Counted from the first letter of the stretch, positions 23,681 to 35,736 are shown. The stretch: DNA of 64,000 nucleotides from Sebastes aleutianus (GCA_916700875.1 CAKAKS010000034.1:15648695-15712694); one strand, 5' to 3'. The notes: a model not told the origin generated them from the sequence alone. A program made the numbers and translations.

Positions 23681-26207
23681 TCAAGACGCAGTTGTTCCAC
23701 ATAACCTCGTTGTGTTCATCATCTCCTTCAACTCGTTCTCCGGTTTACCTGCAACCATGAAAGGCCACGTCTGCGGAGGGAAAAATGCATTTAATTATAG
23801 GACCAACAGCTTCTTAGAATATAAATTCATCACCGTCATTAAAGACCCATTATGTGTCAATTAATCACCTGTAAAGGATCAGTTGAGAACATAATGAATT
23901 ACAGGCGGGAATCATCAGATGTTTACGCATTGAATGAAAACGTTTTTTTTGTTATTATACAATGTTATAAAATGTACCTCATATAGGCTTAAAAGTGAGA
24001 TTATAGTGTTTTCCCGATTGTTTTCTTATATCATGATAAAATATTTCAAATTATTTGGAGATATTAAGTGATATCTATGGCACAATTATTGAAGCTTTTT
24101 TCATTTATTCATTTAAGGCCCAATGTTGTACTGCATCATGCTTTATATCGAATGAAATTAGGCTAATTGTGAATTATGCTTCATAAAGGGTGATAATTGC
24201 TTCTGAGTCAGATTTTTTGCCTAAAAACAGTCACCATAAATAGCAATTGTTGCTTTTACCCTCTCATGCACCTGCTTCACAAAAGCTATCACCCTCATGT
24301 GTCACCTTGGTACCAAGCATTTGAGGCCTATGACATGCTGCAACCAAAATCCTAATAAATCTATTAATTCCAGTGGTGCATCCTTGAATAAAAAAAAAAA
24401 AATCAGTGACTGATGTTATTATTAGGCAAACTAACCATAATTTCAACAAAAGTCCCATTTTTCATGCACTATCTGCAACCATCTTGGACTCAAACCACTG
24501 GCGCACTTACACTATACATCCTATATACCACTTTATAGACTGCACATATGCACATATTACATTTATTTATTGCACATACTACATTTATTTATTGACGGAC
24601 TGCATACACTATGTTCACCCATTCACTCTGTATCTTTTATATCTCTATTATTGTTTTTATAATTTTTGTATACCTTTTTACCTCTCCTGTGTTTCACTCT
24701 GTTTGCTGATGTTGCTGCTTTGACACCTGAATTTCCGTCCAGGGATTAATAAAGGTTCATCTTATCTTATCATATCTTATTTTTCAGAATGTGGGCCAAC
24801 CTTTTAAACTCCACTTTAACTGTCCCTCACATACATTTCTTTCTCTATACCATAAATAAACTTCCAGCTGCATGTGTTACCCCTCCATCTCCACCTCCAT
24901 CTATCTACCCCCATGCAGTCTCACCAGGTTAACAGGGTGGATATATCCGTTTTCATATTTGTCGTTGGCCAGTATCTGCACCTGCTTCACAAAAGCTATC
25001 ACCCTCATGTGTCACCTTGGTACCAAGCATTTGAGGCCTATAACAGTCTGCAACCCAGATTAAAAAAAATCCTAATAAACCTATTAATTCCAGTGGTGCA
25101 TCCTTGAATAATAAAAAAAAATAATCAGTGACTGATATTGTTATTATTATAGGTTTTGAATGTTGAGGTTGTTTTCTCTATAGTGTACTTGATGGGTCTG
25201 TCTGTAAGCTCAACTACTTAAAAGTTGGTTTATAGACTGTTGTAATTACAAACAGTGGACTGCATATATGAAAACAGCCTTGAAAAGAGGGACAAAAATA
25301 AAGTATATACTGTATATAGAAAAAGATATTGTTATTATTAGGCAAACTAACCATAATAGTTTAAAAAAAATTAACAATTTTAAGAATGTAGGCCAACTTT
25401 TTAAACTTCACTTTAACTATCCCTCACATATATATCTTTCTCTATACCATAAATAAACATCCAGCTGTGTTACCCCTCCACCTCCACCTATCAGCTAGCA
25501 CCCTCATTTGTCACCTTGGTACCAAAGCATTTGAGGCCTATAACAGTCTGCAACCCAGATTAAAAAAATCCTAATAAACCTATTAATTCCAGCGGTGCAT
25601 CCTTGAATAATAAAAAATAATCAGTGACTAATATTGTTATTATTAGGCAAACTAACCATAATGGTTTCAAAAAAAAAATCAAACTTTTTATCATGTCAAA
25701 CTTCACTTTAACTATACCTCACATAGATTTCTTTCTCTATAACATAAATAAACTTCCAGCTGTGTTACTCCTCCACCTCCACCTCCACCTATCTATGCTC
25801 ACCAGGTTGACTGGATGGATAAATCCGTTTTCATATTTGTCGTTGGCCAGTATCTGCCTCAGGTGCGCGATGTAGCTGGACGCCAGACGCAGCGTGTCCA
25901 GTTTGGAGAGCTTGGTGTCCGCAGGTACCCAGGGTAAGGTGGTCTTCAGCCGGGAGAAAGCTTTGGACAGGACTCTCATCCTGGCTCTCTCTCTGGCGTT
26001 GGCAGCGTTCCTCTGCACAGGTTTACCCTCCTGCTGCACAGCCCCACCTTTGGATGCACTTTTCCGGGTCTTCCGTTTCTTGCTTGGTGCGTCGTTTGTG
26101 CCCTCGCAGTTGGAGGAGCTCTCCTCGGTGCTCTCCTCGTTGGAGCCGAACTTCAGGATGCCGTCCAGGAGCTCGTCGTCGATGTCGCTTTGAGACCCAG
26201 TGGACAT
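23681..26207 (-). CDS. tcf21: Transcription factor 21 (bHLH; capsulin/epicardin/Pod1)
   Basis: Coding sequence is complement join of 25,803-26,207 (exon 1, 135 codons) and 23,681-23,770 (exon 2, 29 codons plus TGA), giving 164 residues against 179 in human. The start at 26,205-26,207 (MSTGS…) has a good context (TTCACC before ATG) and matches the family N-terminus. An in-frame ATG 60 bp upstream is less likely. A basic cluster KKRKTRK (43-49) precedes the bHLH: basic region RNAANARERARMR (66-78), helix 1 with AFSRLKTTLPWVP, helix 2 to about residue 120. The conserved tail HPVNL|TWPFMVAGKPE…RLCGTTAS spans the intron (donor CTG|gtgagc; acceptor ccgcag|ACG). The family binds E-boxes as heterodimers with E-proteins and acts in epicardium, kidney, gonad and head-muscle mesoderm. 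TCF21 is preferred over the close paralogue musculin because of the ESTEESS-NCE stretch, LKTTLPWVP and ILANDKYENG wording, and the TBPL1-SLC2A12 neighbours. An F replaces the usual Y in ENG(F)IHPVNL. Confidence 0.95.
24452..24780 (+). mobile_element. LINE 3' end in the tcf21 intron
   Basis: Ends with 'tgaatttccgtccagggatt', AATAAAGG and a (TTATC)n tail (cttatcttatcatatcttat), the standard 3' end of an L2/CR1-like fish retrotransposon. It interrupts one Q-P repeat unit of the intron. It encodes no reverse transcriptase. Its left boundary is approximate. Confidence 0.6.
24921..24980 (-). pseudogene. Duplicated 3' end of tcf21 exon 1
   Basis: On the minus strand this reads QILANDKYENGYIHPVNL followed by gtgaga, the same place as the real exon 1 donor (gtgagc). 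It differs from the functional exon at only a few positions, mostly synonymous (CAT/CAC, CCA/CCT, GTC/GTT) and one Phe-to-Tyr change. Upstream of it the match to exon 1 fades, although a CAG that could act as an acceptor (gtgaagcag|GTGCAG) is present. It is most likely a relic of the intron duplication. Confidence 0.85.
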
Positions 26208-26335
26208 GGTGAACTTGTCTCCTGACCTGGAGCTGGGTTTAACACATGGGAGGATGAGGGTGGACAAAACACACTACAAGCCTTTGGAGATGGTGTTCAT
26301 CTACTGCTCACTCTGCTGTGAAGAGAGGAGCAGAC

Positions 26336-26341
26336 TTTATA
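26336..26341 (-). promoter_or_regulatory. Putative tcf21 TATA box
   Basis: TTTATA on the plus strand gives TATAAAG on the minus strand, 129 bp upstream of the chosen ATG. Transcription would start near 26,305, leaving a 5' leader of about 100 nt. No competing TATA is nearer the start codon. Confidence 0.5.
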
Positions 26342-26369
26342 TCTTCATATAAAGGCTGCAGAGGGCGTT

Positions 26370-29084
26370 ACCTCATGCTGGGAGGAGACACATGGTGCTG
26401 GTCTATAACATGCTGGTCCACAAAGGGTTCCCAAGGGACCCTGGATGGATCCCCAGGAAAAATGCAGAATAGATAGTTTATTTTAAGCCCCTTGACCTTT
26501 TTAGAAACTTAAAGGGAGACCTGAATATTACTTTGTGAGCTACATAATATGAATGACCTAACTGTAAAGTTTGGTGCCTATACCATAACTATATACACTT
26601 GTACTTGTGTTGAAAAGGAGATTGACACCTTTCAACCTTGCACAGATTATTTATTATTATATTTTTCTATTTATCTATCTGTTAATAATATGGATTTTCA
26701 TGGATAATTACATAAGATGTTGTGGCACATGAGTTGTTTCTGAATGTTAGTTGTACATGATTTATAATGTGTATTATGTTTATTGCCTTAATTTCCTAAA
26801 TTTATGTACAATATAATTGTTGTTATGAGGTTTAAGAGCTATGCCTCCCTAGTGTCTCATACAAAGTGCCTTAAGAAATCTTTTTTTTTTCCCGAAACAC
26901 ATGCAGGCTCAATCTGTAATCTGTAAAGCTCACGTGGTCATAAATATTACAGATGTTAAGTAAATAAATAAATAATAATAATAATAATAATTTGGGAATG
27001 ATAGTTTTTTTTGAAGTGGTGGCAAGGCCCTTTTTTGTTGCTCCTTTTAAAACCTGAAGAAAAAAATACCTGCAGCCAAATGTTTTTCAAAAACTTTGGT
27101 AAACTTTTTTTTTTACATATCATCTTGTATATGTAATTGGCATAAGTATGTTTATTCTCATAACCTAGAAATTAGCTCAAAACATTGCTAAATTCAAATA
27201 TTGAGTTTTTTTTTAATAATATGTTATCATAAAGAGGTTGTGTTGCTTTCTTAAACCCAAAGTTGTAAATCTAAAATACTGTATAAAATGTGCTATTTTT
27301 ACTATTTAATAAATCATAAATCATTTAATTCCTACATACTTTACCTTACAATTAAAATTCCGAAGTATTTGGTATTGGCCTGTTGCACTCACAGGGCCCA
27401 CATAACTTTCAGCACATCTTGCCAGTTAACGGGATAAAGTGCAAGGACAAAGGGGGTATCACGTCTCAAATGGCAAACTGGCGCCTTGGTCCCCTCTGAT
27501 GTAATGGATACCTGGCACCCACAATCCCCTGTTTGGCCTTCCACATCATTCCACACCGATGCTCCATGCACCGGTCCACTCAGGGCCAAGTCCAAACAAC
27601 AAAGTCTCTGGAGCTGCTTTAAGTGGAAAATGTTGGGGTTGCACCAGGAGAATACTGATGATTATCACTTGCATCTCGCTGACTTCCTTTTGATATACAT
27701 CGTTCATTGTGAGGGAGAGACTGAAACATGTCATGTGTGCACATTTGCATGAAGCTGCAGATCTTTCTTGCTTGGATGCAGGGTTGTGTTTGTGTGAACA
27801 CAACGCCTTTGCCTGCACAGCTTAAGCGTGTGTGAGGGTGAGAGGTGTGTCTCTTGAGAGCTGACCTTTAACCTCTTTGCTTCCGGTGTCACAGTGCATC
27901 TAAACAGGCACAACCACCACCACCACCACCATACGTTTTAGCCACTAGAATCGACACAGAAACACACTTAATGTGGAGCTGCATTTTGGATCCAGTTGGA
28001 AATTAGTGTTCACAAAAAAAATGTACATTACACATCTGAAAGAGAAGAACCCATTTTGGAAAGAAGTTCACAGGACTGATACTGCGAGGAAAAGAGAGAG
28101 AGAGAGAGAGCGCTACACAGAGCAGACATAAAGAGAAAAAGGACTAGATAGGTGAGGGAGAGGAAAGAGAGGAAGGAGGGGGCTTAATCTCCTGGGTGGG
28201 CTGGAAATCAAAGCACTTTGTGGAAAAGTAATAATAGAGTCTGCTAGATTGATGATCACCTCTGAGATACATGGATCCACCAGAGAGTAGAGAGAGAGAG
28301 TCAGGGAGAGGAGGATGAACGAAAATAGCACAAGAAACAGAGCACAGCCCTTTTTCTCCCCACTGTGTGCGTCAATAAAACACAGACCCTGATGTAATGC
28401 CATCATAATTATCTTTTGTACTAGCTAAAGGCTCTTCATGTGAATGGCAAAAGAATGTAGCGAGTATTTAGGAAATCTTTTCCCACTCGGTCACACACAC
28501 AGTGACATGAGGCAACAGGTGGAGAGGGGGGGGGGGGGTTAATGAGGAAGATGGAGAGAGAAAAAAGAGGGGACCCTGGCAGTTATGGAGGGACGTGCTG
28601 CTAATTAGCCGGTTTGGGGTCAAAGGTCAGGCTGGTTGTGTGATGTCACCTCGAAGGGACGGGTTCCAGATGTTGCTTGAAGGGCCACCGAGGGGGACAT
28701 CTGATGCCTCGGGTCATTATCATCATTTCTCTCTCTGTCTCACACACAAACACCTTTGTTAATGTTGAGAAACGGTGGACCTACTATGTGAAATTGTTAT
28801 GGGAATGTCCTGTAGGAGGACAATTAATATTGTATCTGTGATGACAAAGGCATTAGGTGTACTTGCTCCAAAACATACAAACATTTTCCGACTGAACTCA
28901 ATATTAATTTTCACTAAGAAGTCTGTATATTTATCCTTGGTGTATATCTCAGTTGGTGAGCACTAAAGATGGTTTATTACTTCAATTCCCATCACAGGCA
29001 GTTAATCAGCTGGGAGCCGATGTTGTTAGCCATTAACCAGGCTTCTTAGGTCACAGGACTACCTGTTTCTCTGATTTTTGACAG
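26370..29084. other. Intergenic upstream of tcf21, candidate enhancers
   Basis: Mostly AT-rich to 27,360, with an (AAT)n/(AAAT)n microsatellite at about 26,958-26,992. Non-repetitive GC-balanced islands at 27,370-27,640 and 28,530-28,720 look like conserved non-coding DNA in composition. Purine-rich GA tracts lie at about 28,090-28,180, and (CAC)n at about 27,911-27,930. Several overlapping frames at 27,389-27,913 show no protein family and lie on both strands. Confidence 0.4.
28617..28629 (+). promoter_or_regulatory. Perfect DR1 nuclear-receptor element
   Basis: GGGTCAAAGGTCA is two direct half-sites (GGGTCA, AGGTCA) spaced by one base, the consensus for HNF4, RXR-PPAR or COUP-TF binding. 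It sits in a non-repetitive island about 2.4 kb upstream of the tcf21 start, and a CRE-like TGATGTCAC follows 22 bp later. Binding is inferred from sequence only. Confidence 0.35.
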
Positions 29085-29690
29085 CTTGGTTATTTGCAGT
29101 GGGAAACTTACGGGTCTGAGAAGTGAAGCCAATGCAGTAGTGCCTTAAACTTGCATTATTTTCTAATAGCCAGCAGGGGGCGACTCCTCTGGTTGCAAAA
29201 AGAAGTCTGATTGTATAGAAGTCTATAAGAAATTAACCTACTTCTCACTTGATTTATAACCTCAGCAAACCTTGTAAACATGAGTTTATGGTCTCAATCA
29301 TTAGTTTCAAGTCTTCTTCGATACAGCATGATGTTCATTTAGTAAATTATGATCCCGTTTAGAGTCAAATAGACCATAAAGCAGGGGATGCTTTAGGGCG
29401 TGGCTACCTTGTGATTGACAGGTCGCTACCATCGCGTTGTCTGGTCTGGGCGTTTGTTGTTGTGGTTACGTCTTACAACTTTAACCCTTTCGCAGTGTTT
29501 TCAGTTCATGAAAGTTAATTGTAACATTTTGTCGCCTAAAAATTTCTTTTTCCTTATTCTTTTGTACTTAGCTCCACCCTCTCATGTCACTTTCTGGTTG
29601 CAAACAACCCAGATGGTGACGGCCAAAATACCAAACTAGGTGATGTCACGGTGACTACACCCACTTATTATATACAGTCTATGGTTATTT
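29085..29690. mobile_element. Interspersed fish repeat, copy 2
   Basis: A fuller copy of the family at 8,290-8,605, adding the left part with 'ccagcagggggcgactcc' and ending 'ttatatacagtctatgg'. Non-coding. Confidence 0.7.
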
Positions 29691-32390
29691 GCTGCTACCA
29701 CAACTAGACCCATGAAAGAGAGACAGCTAATGCTAGTTAGACCCCATCCTATCTATAATGTATGACAAATATTACACTAATAGTACACACCCATCGAGGC
29801 CTGAAGCTTTGGTACTCTTTCCACAAATATGTCAAAATAATCATTGTTTCCTTACACAAAAAAGTGAGATTTCAAATTTCAATTCAACTTTAAAATGTAT
29901 AAAGAGTCTCTACAATACATTAAAAAGATGGTATTGTGGGATGAAATGGAGTAAAAAAACTAAAAATGGAAACTGAAAACAAGGAAAAGATGTTATTGAG
30001 GCTTAAAGCTACTATATCTTCACTGTGAAGAGTGGTTATCAGCAGTGCTCTAACTTGGTTATGAAGATTAAGATTCCCTTTGACCTCTATCAAATTTTAT
30101 TTTTTAAGGGAATATTCTCACTTTCACTTTCATAAAAACTACTTTTCTCATCTTCTTTCCTCACCCAATTTTTCTAAACTTAACTGAAAATGTCAAATCA
30201 TCATGGGGACAATACAATACAGAGAGGAACAGTTGAATAATGTGAAGCAAAATATTGTTTTATTTATTGGCAAAAAACTGAAAAAAGCTGAAAAAAGAAA
30301 AAAGTATAGTTGCTTGGTGGCTGTGAAGAACAGAATGAGAAACTGTAATCTCAGAGTGAGGTTTGGGGTGAGAAAAACATCATCCATCTATGTCTAAGCA
30401 CTCCAGTTCCCTGTCCCTTATCACAGCCATACTCCCCCAACACACACACACGTAAGCACACATTGGTTTCCGCCTCAGTTCAAGTACCTCTAAAAAAAGC
30501 ACAAAAATCAAAGTGAAATAACTAAAAGCGAGGTTGCAGAAAGTGCAGCAGGGAGTGGAGAAAGCCGGGGGGATCAGGATGTGTCGCACAAACTGGGCAA
30601 TAAGAGAGAATTATGAAGATGTTTATGGGAGTGGAAATATCATATTATATTTCAAAAACAGTACAGTCCTTTGATATTCAGTGACAGGAACATCCGGAGG
30701 GAGGCAGACAGTGATTCTCCAGAATAAGACGGATATTCTGTCACAGTGTCGGGTAATGACCTGGAAGTCTTGTCCTGACAGTGCGAGGGAGTCGGAGTGT
30801 ATTGGTCTCTGGAATGTGTGCACACATTATCTGCATAAGTGTGTGTATCTGTGGTAAATGTATTCGGTTTGCAATATGTATTACGGATGGAACGTATTTG
30901 AAGAAATCCTGTGATATGTTGGAGAATGTTAGAATCTGTGAAATGCCCCTGCAGCGTTGCTTGAACGTTTTTCTTCTCACCTCACCGACCAATCATACGA
31001 CAGGAACAACGTGCTGTTTTGACTAGAACACAAAAACTAAAAATCACTTTACAATCAGCTGTTCGTTTATGTCCCGTATTCATAACGTTCAGTTTCATTT
31101 TCACTTTACAAACATAGCAGTTTTAAGCTCAACCATGTCGTTTTTTCCTAAACCTAACTGAGTGGTTTTGTAGCCTAAACCTAAAGTGATGCCAAGGGGT
31201 GTGACAAAGCGGCTGTATGTGGCGAGTTGGGATGAGAATATGTTGGTAGAGTCCGCAAATGAACACAGACAGGCAAAAATGTGTCTGAACACACCTTTAG
31301 TGAGCTGTTCCTATACTTAGAGTTTCGTTAAGCCATTTGTTATAGAGAAAAGAAGACATGTCAAATACAGGCAGATTGAGGTCAGTAACAAATCAACCGT
31401 GGGAAAGGAAAAGAGAGAGAAACAGTAACAGTAACAGTAACAGTAACACGATGCAGACTGCAGAGAAACCAACAAAGAGATTAACAACATTTAGGACTGA
31501 CTTTGTGGCTGCACTGTCCAAAAGGCCCTGCTGCATCGATGGCTGTGTTCAGAATACACATACACACACCGTTACTCAAGTGGTATCGGCTTGAACTTGA
31601 ATTGGCAGAGTGCCCAAAGTGGCCTGTCGGAAGTAAGTGAGACGCGATGCAGCTGCAGTTTGAGTGTGTTTGTGTGTGAGCATGTGTCCCGCTACAGTAT
31701 GGCACTTTTTTAACCTCTGCTGCAACCTCTGGCCTGGTGATCGGATGCACAGATAAAAACTGTGTGTGTGTAGTGTGTGTGTGCGTGTGGCTTCACTTGT
31801 CAGCACTGGGCAGTAGGGCAGTGTATAGGACAGTGCTGGATTTCAGAGTCAAAGGTCTGGTCTGTGTCACTGTGATTGAGGCTATACGCTTTATAAACAG
31901 AGAGAGGGACACTGCTCAGCTTTCTATCTCACACAGTTTGTGTGTGTGGTTTAATCCTCCAACAGACCAGAACTCCCAGCACCCTACTAAATCCTTCACA
32001 GCAGCCGTTTGCCCCCTCTTCCTCCTCTGTGATCCCCCCCCCCCTGCCTTCACTGTCCCCACTACTGACTCCACTCTGTGTTGTTGGATGTCTGGTCAGC
32101 TCCGTCTAGCCAAAATAAATAGATTCAAAACAGTCGAGCAAAAAAACAAGCTTTTCAGCCAAGATGCAGCCACACACTCAATCCTGTTTACACACTAATA
32201 CCTGCATTTTAAAGTGGTATACAAGCAGGTTAAACTGAGATGTACAGTTGTTTGGCTCCTTAGTGTCATACAATCATGAGTAAAACCTGCATTAAACATT
32301 AATATGTTTAATTCATTCATTCATTTTCACCTTTTAAAGGTTCTCTATACGGAATTTGTTGTTTACCAACGTATTTTATTTAGTTTACGT
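29691..32390. other. Intergenic with repeat fragments
   Basis: A repeat fragment at about 31,035-31,240 ('ttttaagctcaaccatgtcg', 'gatgccaaggggtgtgacaaagcgg') recurs at 39,840-40,045, and part of it at 32,890-32,970. A (GTAACA)n hexamer array lies at about 31,422-31,448. The 153-codon frame at 31,737-32,198 begins in a GT tract and has no recognisable domain. No gene is supported. Confidence 0.45.
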
Positions 32391-32879
32391 TAGTGATACA
32401 CCGATCCGACTTTTTCAGTCCTGATACCGATACCTGGGCTTTGGGTATTGACCGATACCGAGTACCGATCCGATACCAGTTTTTAATTAATAAACTGTAC
32501 ACCTCACTGTGAGGAAGTGACCGGGATCATTCCTTTATGTGTAAGGAAACATCAGACTTGACTTAAACATTGCTTTCTCAACTTTGTAAAACTAAATGTA
32601 ACAAATAAATATATATATATATATAAATCGTACACAAGCAACTTGATAAGAAATATGAAAAATGAACTGGAATTAAAATTCAAGTGTAAACCCTTTTAAT
32701 GCAGAAACAAATTGCTCAAAACTTCAACAGGAATTAAAATTCCAGTTTATGATGTATATAGTATATAAACATACAATTGGATTGAATAGATCGGCCCTAT
32801 TGGCACCGATATCTGATCCAGCTGTTGGAGTCAGTATCGGCCCGATATCCAATCTGCTATCTGCTATCGGTGCATCCCA
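32391..32879. mobile_element. MITE with ACCGAT-rich termini
   Basis: Begins 'tagtgatacaccgatccgac' and ends 'gctatcggtgcatccca', an inverted match (GATACACCGAT / GGATGCACCGATAG). Both ends are packed with 'gataccgat/atcggc' words. The middle is AT-rich and contains an (AT)n run. Non-coding. Confidence 0.65.
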
Positions 32880-33503
32880 AGTTTATGAACTTATTTTAAG
32901 CCCAACCATGACGTTTTTCTTAAACCTAACTAAGTGGTTTCGTTGCCTCAACCTAACTACGGACGTTACCGTAGTTTTGTTGCATGGCGTACAAATGAAA
33001 CCCGAAAAGCGACGGGCAAATGACCCAAAAGGCGTCCTCACGAAACGCATAATATCTGTGTAATGTTGTGCTATTTATACGCCTTCCTGTGAGATCGGAT
33101 TGACACAGGACAATAAAAGCAGATATACAATTAAAAGGACAAAAAGTTTAAAACCTATTAGGGAACAAGTATAATGAGTCAGTATGATGCACACAAAGAA
33201 TCAACCATCATTTCAAGCGAGTGAAATATATCTAAAGTAAAGTTTATTCAAGACAGAGTCATTCCATATCTCTATATCTCTGTAAATGAAGGGGGATATA
33301 ATGTCAGGATTATCATTACACACACCTAATTAGCGATGTAATGCTGGACCGTCACTGATATTATTCACACCTGATTACTCAGGCTGCTGTTAACACAGAG
33401 GGCGATGATGGAGAGGGATGATAAACAATGCTGCGCTCTTATTGGCTGGATCAGGTTCTGTGCTTTGATCCTCTTCCTCCTCATTACTCAGAGGGGGAGC
33501 GAC

Positions 33504-33505
<2 letters not shown>

Positions 33506-33550
<45 letters not shown>
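33506..33550. repeat. (GT)n microsatellite
   Basis: About 22 uninterrupted GT units. Confidence 0.9.
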
Positions 33551-33553
<3 letters not shown>

Positions 33554-33980
33554 ATATATGTGGGAATTTTTGTATCACGTTAAATAAGGTGCACAAATTC
33601 CCGAGTAGTTACCAAGGAGGAAAAAAATCTGTTTAGGAGTATTCTGTATTATATTTATTATCAACATTTTTACTCCTCGCAAATGTTTGAAATGCAGCAC
33701 TTTTATTTTGAAAAATGAACAAAATTTTCCTTTCCCTCACAGATGAAATGATCTCACCACATCATATCTCCTCTGTCTCACTGGTCCGGTTAGCTCATAG
33801 TTGCACACTCACAAACAGACCACTGATACACACACACACACATACACACTGATTATCTATAACTTTCTAAGGCATTCAGTGGTAATTACTGTAGCTCACT
33901 GTGCAGAAGGAGACAGAGTATTATCAGACCCCAGGAAGAGAGATAGGAGCAATCCCTAAAGACACCACTGTGACTAGTGT

Positions 33981-34370
33981 GTGTGTTTTGCATTTATGTA
34001 TTTCTTTGTCTCTGTGGAGGGGGGGTTAGCCTGCTCTTGTCTACATGAACAAACTCCAGGCACTAGTGCGATACACCCACATAACCTGCTGATATCTCCG
34101 GATAAACCATCCAGAACTGCTGATAGCCAGCGACGTGTTGAGTGCCCCGAATGCAGGGAAATCTCGGCCTTCCTGGGCGAAGACATTACGCATACCCCCG
34201 TCCTCCCCTGGCTGCTTCCCCTCCAGCCTACAATCTCCCTCCAGGTCCCACAGGGAGCCGTCGCCCCCACCAGGCCCAGCATCGAGGCTCCTCCTGGGCT
34301 ACTCCGCCGATACTCCCCTCCTCCAGGACTAGGCCTGATGTACAGGGAGGAAACTTGTACAAACATTTGA
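33981..34370 (+). other. GC-rich open frame of unknown nature
   Basis: A 129-codon frame stands out because 34,100-34,340 is much richer in GC and CpG than the flanks. The predicted product has a CPEC motif (RRVECPECREIS) and a long proline-rich second half (…PTRPSIEAPPGLLRRYSPPPGLG). The opposite strand is open for 155 codons over the same stretch, so the openness may simply follow from composition. I do not recognise the protein. It could be a conserved exon, a retro-element remnant or non-coding CpG-rich DNA. Confidence 0.2.
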
Positions 34371-34824
34371 CTTATACGTGCACAATCTCTTACACACACT
34401 GTACAGCCACAGAATGCCAGGCATAGAATATACAACAACAAATCTCCTACACTAGTTTAATATAAACATGAAAAGCCTTCGGTGTTATTTATGACCGTAA
34501 AGTGGAAGAAAAACTGAAAGAAAGACAAAGAATGGAATGTGAAATTATGAAATGGAGCGGACATGTTTGGCTGTTTAGGATTTGTGATTTGGCATATCAC
34601 TCTAATGATGATGTTTGTGTATTTGCGTGTGTGTGTGTGTGTGTGTGTCAAGGATTAAGGTAGCTGACCTTAGCAGCACCTCCTCGCATCTCATTTCAAC
34701 CTAATCTGTGTTTGCGCAAGTGTGTGTGTCAGTTCTCCCATGAGATTCAGACGTAATGCTACAGGAGGCTAACAGGAGATGACTAAAAGGCGAGATGTGA
34801 GTTGTGATAAAAAAAAAAGTCCCT

Positions 34825-34825
<1 letters not shown>

Positions 34826-34872
<47 letters not shown>

Positions 34873-34879
34873 CACACAC
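34826..34879. repeat. (AC)n microsatellite
   Basis: About 27 AC units with one ACGC interruption. Confidence 0.9.
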
Positions 34880-35736
34880 GCCTAACATCAAATCTCAAGA
34901 GACCCTTAAGATCCTCTGAACCCCAAGTCCCAAGGCAGGAAGCAGACAAGTGTGTGTGTGTGTGTGTATTAGCTCATTAGTGTGTGTGCGTGTGTTTGTT
35001 TGTGTGTGAGTGTGACCCAAGCTCCGGTGCAGCTAACAGACAGGTCCACTTAGTAGCAGAGGACAGACACAACAGCACCTCACCTTTATGGCGTAATCAC
35101 AAACAGATGTCTGGCTGTAGCATTTAATTATTGAATTATCATATCAGCTAAATAGTAATACCGAGCGTAAATGCATGTTCTTGCATATTTCTCTGATGAC
35201 ATAAGTTAACTCAGCACAAAGATATCTGCGCTATATTGTTGCCAGATTGGCTGACATTTTAAACTCTTAGCTAGTTGCCTCTTATTAGCATTTGAAGAGT
35301 TTCGAAAGAAACTCCATTGCAACTGTGTTCAACACAATCATTCAGAGAAATATCCATCTATACTCATTATAGAGAGAGGCAGGGGTATCTCACTTTTGCA
35401 TTTTGCATACATTTTGTGACTTCAGATCAGATCACAGCCACACTCATTAGATTGCTGAGGGCAGCATTGAGTTCAGTGACAATGAGCCTCATTCATAATT
35501 TTGTTTTCTTATAATGGTTCAAATCATTTTATTTGTTAAAATTAATCATACAAATGCAAAAAGAAGAAGTAAGAAAATCCAACATCTGGTTCAAAAACTC
35601 ACACTAGAAATAAAAGTTAACACGGCCAGGATATATAGCTATGATATGTAGCTGCAGTACTTGTAATCAAAATGACTTGCCATGATGGCTTAAAAACTAG
35701 ATTATTTGCCAACAAACAGAATATGATTTTAGTTAT

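Larger units (their letters stand above)
23771..25802 (-). other. tcf21: tcf21 intron with tandem partial duplications
   Basis: The intron (2,032 bp) is built largely from repeated segments. A block I call Q ('caccctcatgtgtcaccttg…gaggcctataacagtctgca…ggtgcatccttgaat') occurs at about 24,270-24,450, 24,981-25,140 and 25,498-25,650. A block P ('ctttaactatccctcacata…cataaataaacttccagctg…cctccacctcc') occurs at about 24,785-24,920, 25,390-25,490 and 25,690-25,800. The copy adjoining exon 1 is the parental one. Copy 1 also drags along the end of exon 1. Sequence at 25,150-25,320 is not part of the repeat. Confidence 0.85.
32880..35736. other. Intergenic; microsatellites and one GC-rich frame
   Basis: Contains (GT)n at 33,506-33,550, about 34,629-34,648 and about 34,950-34,968, (AC)n at 34,826-34,879, and the GC-rich open frame described separately. 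The block 33,400-33,500 is non-repetitive and could be regulatory. Nothing else was recognised. Confidence 0.45.

Noticed and set aside
25737..25802. Read-through of tcf21 exon 1 into a (W/R)-rich tail
   Set aside because: The CTG|gtgagc donor precedes it, and the conserved C-terminus is found in exon 2 at 23,681-23,770.
26265..26267. Upstream in-frame ATG of tcf21 giving 20 extra residues
   Set aside because: The extra residues do not resemble the TCF21 N-terminus, while the downstream ATG starts the family MSTGS sequence in a good context.
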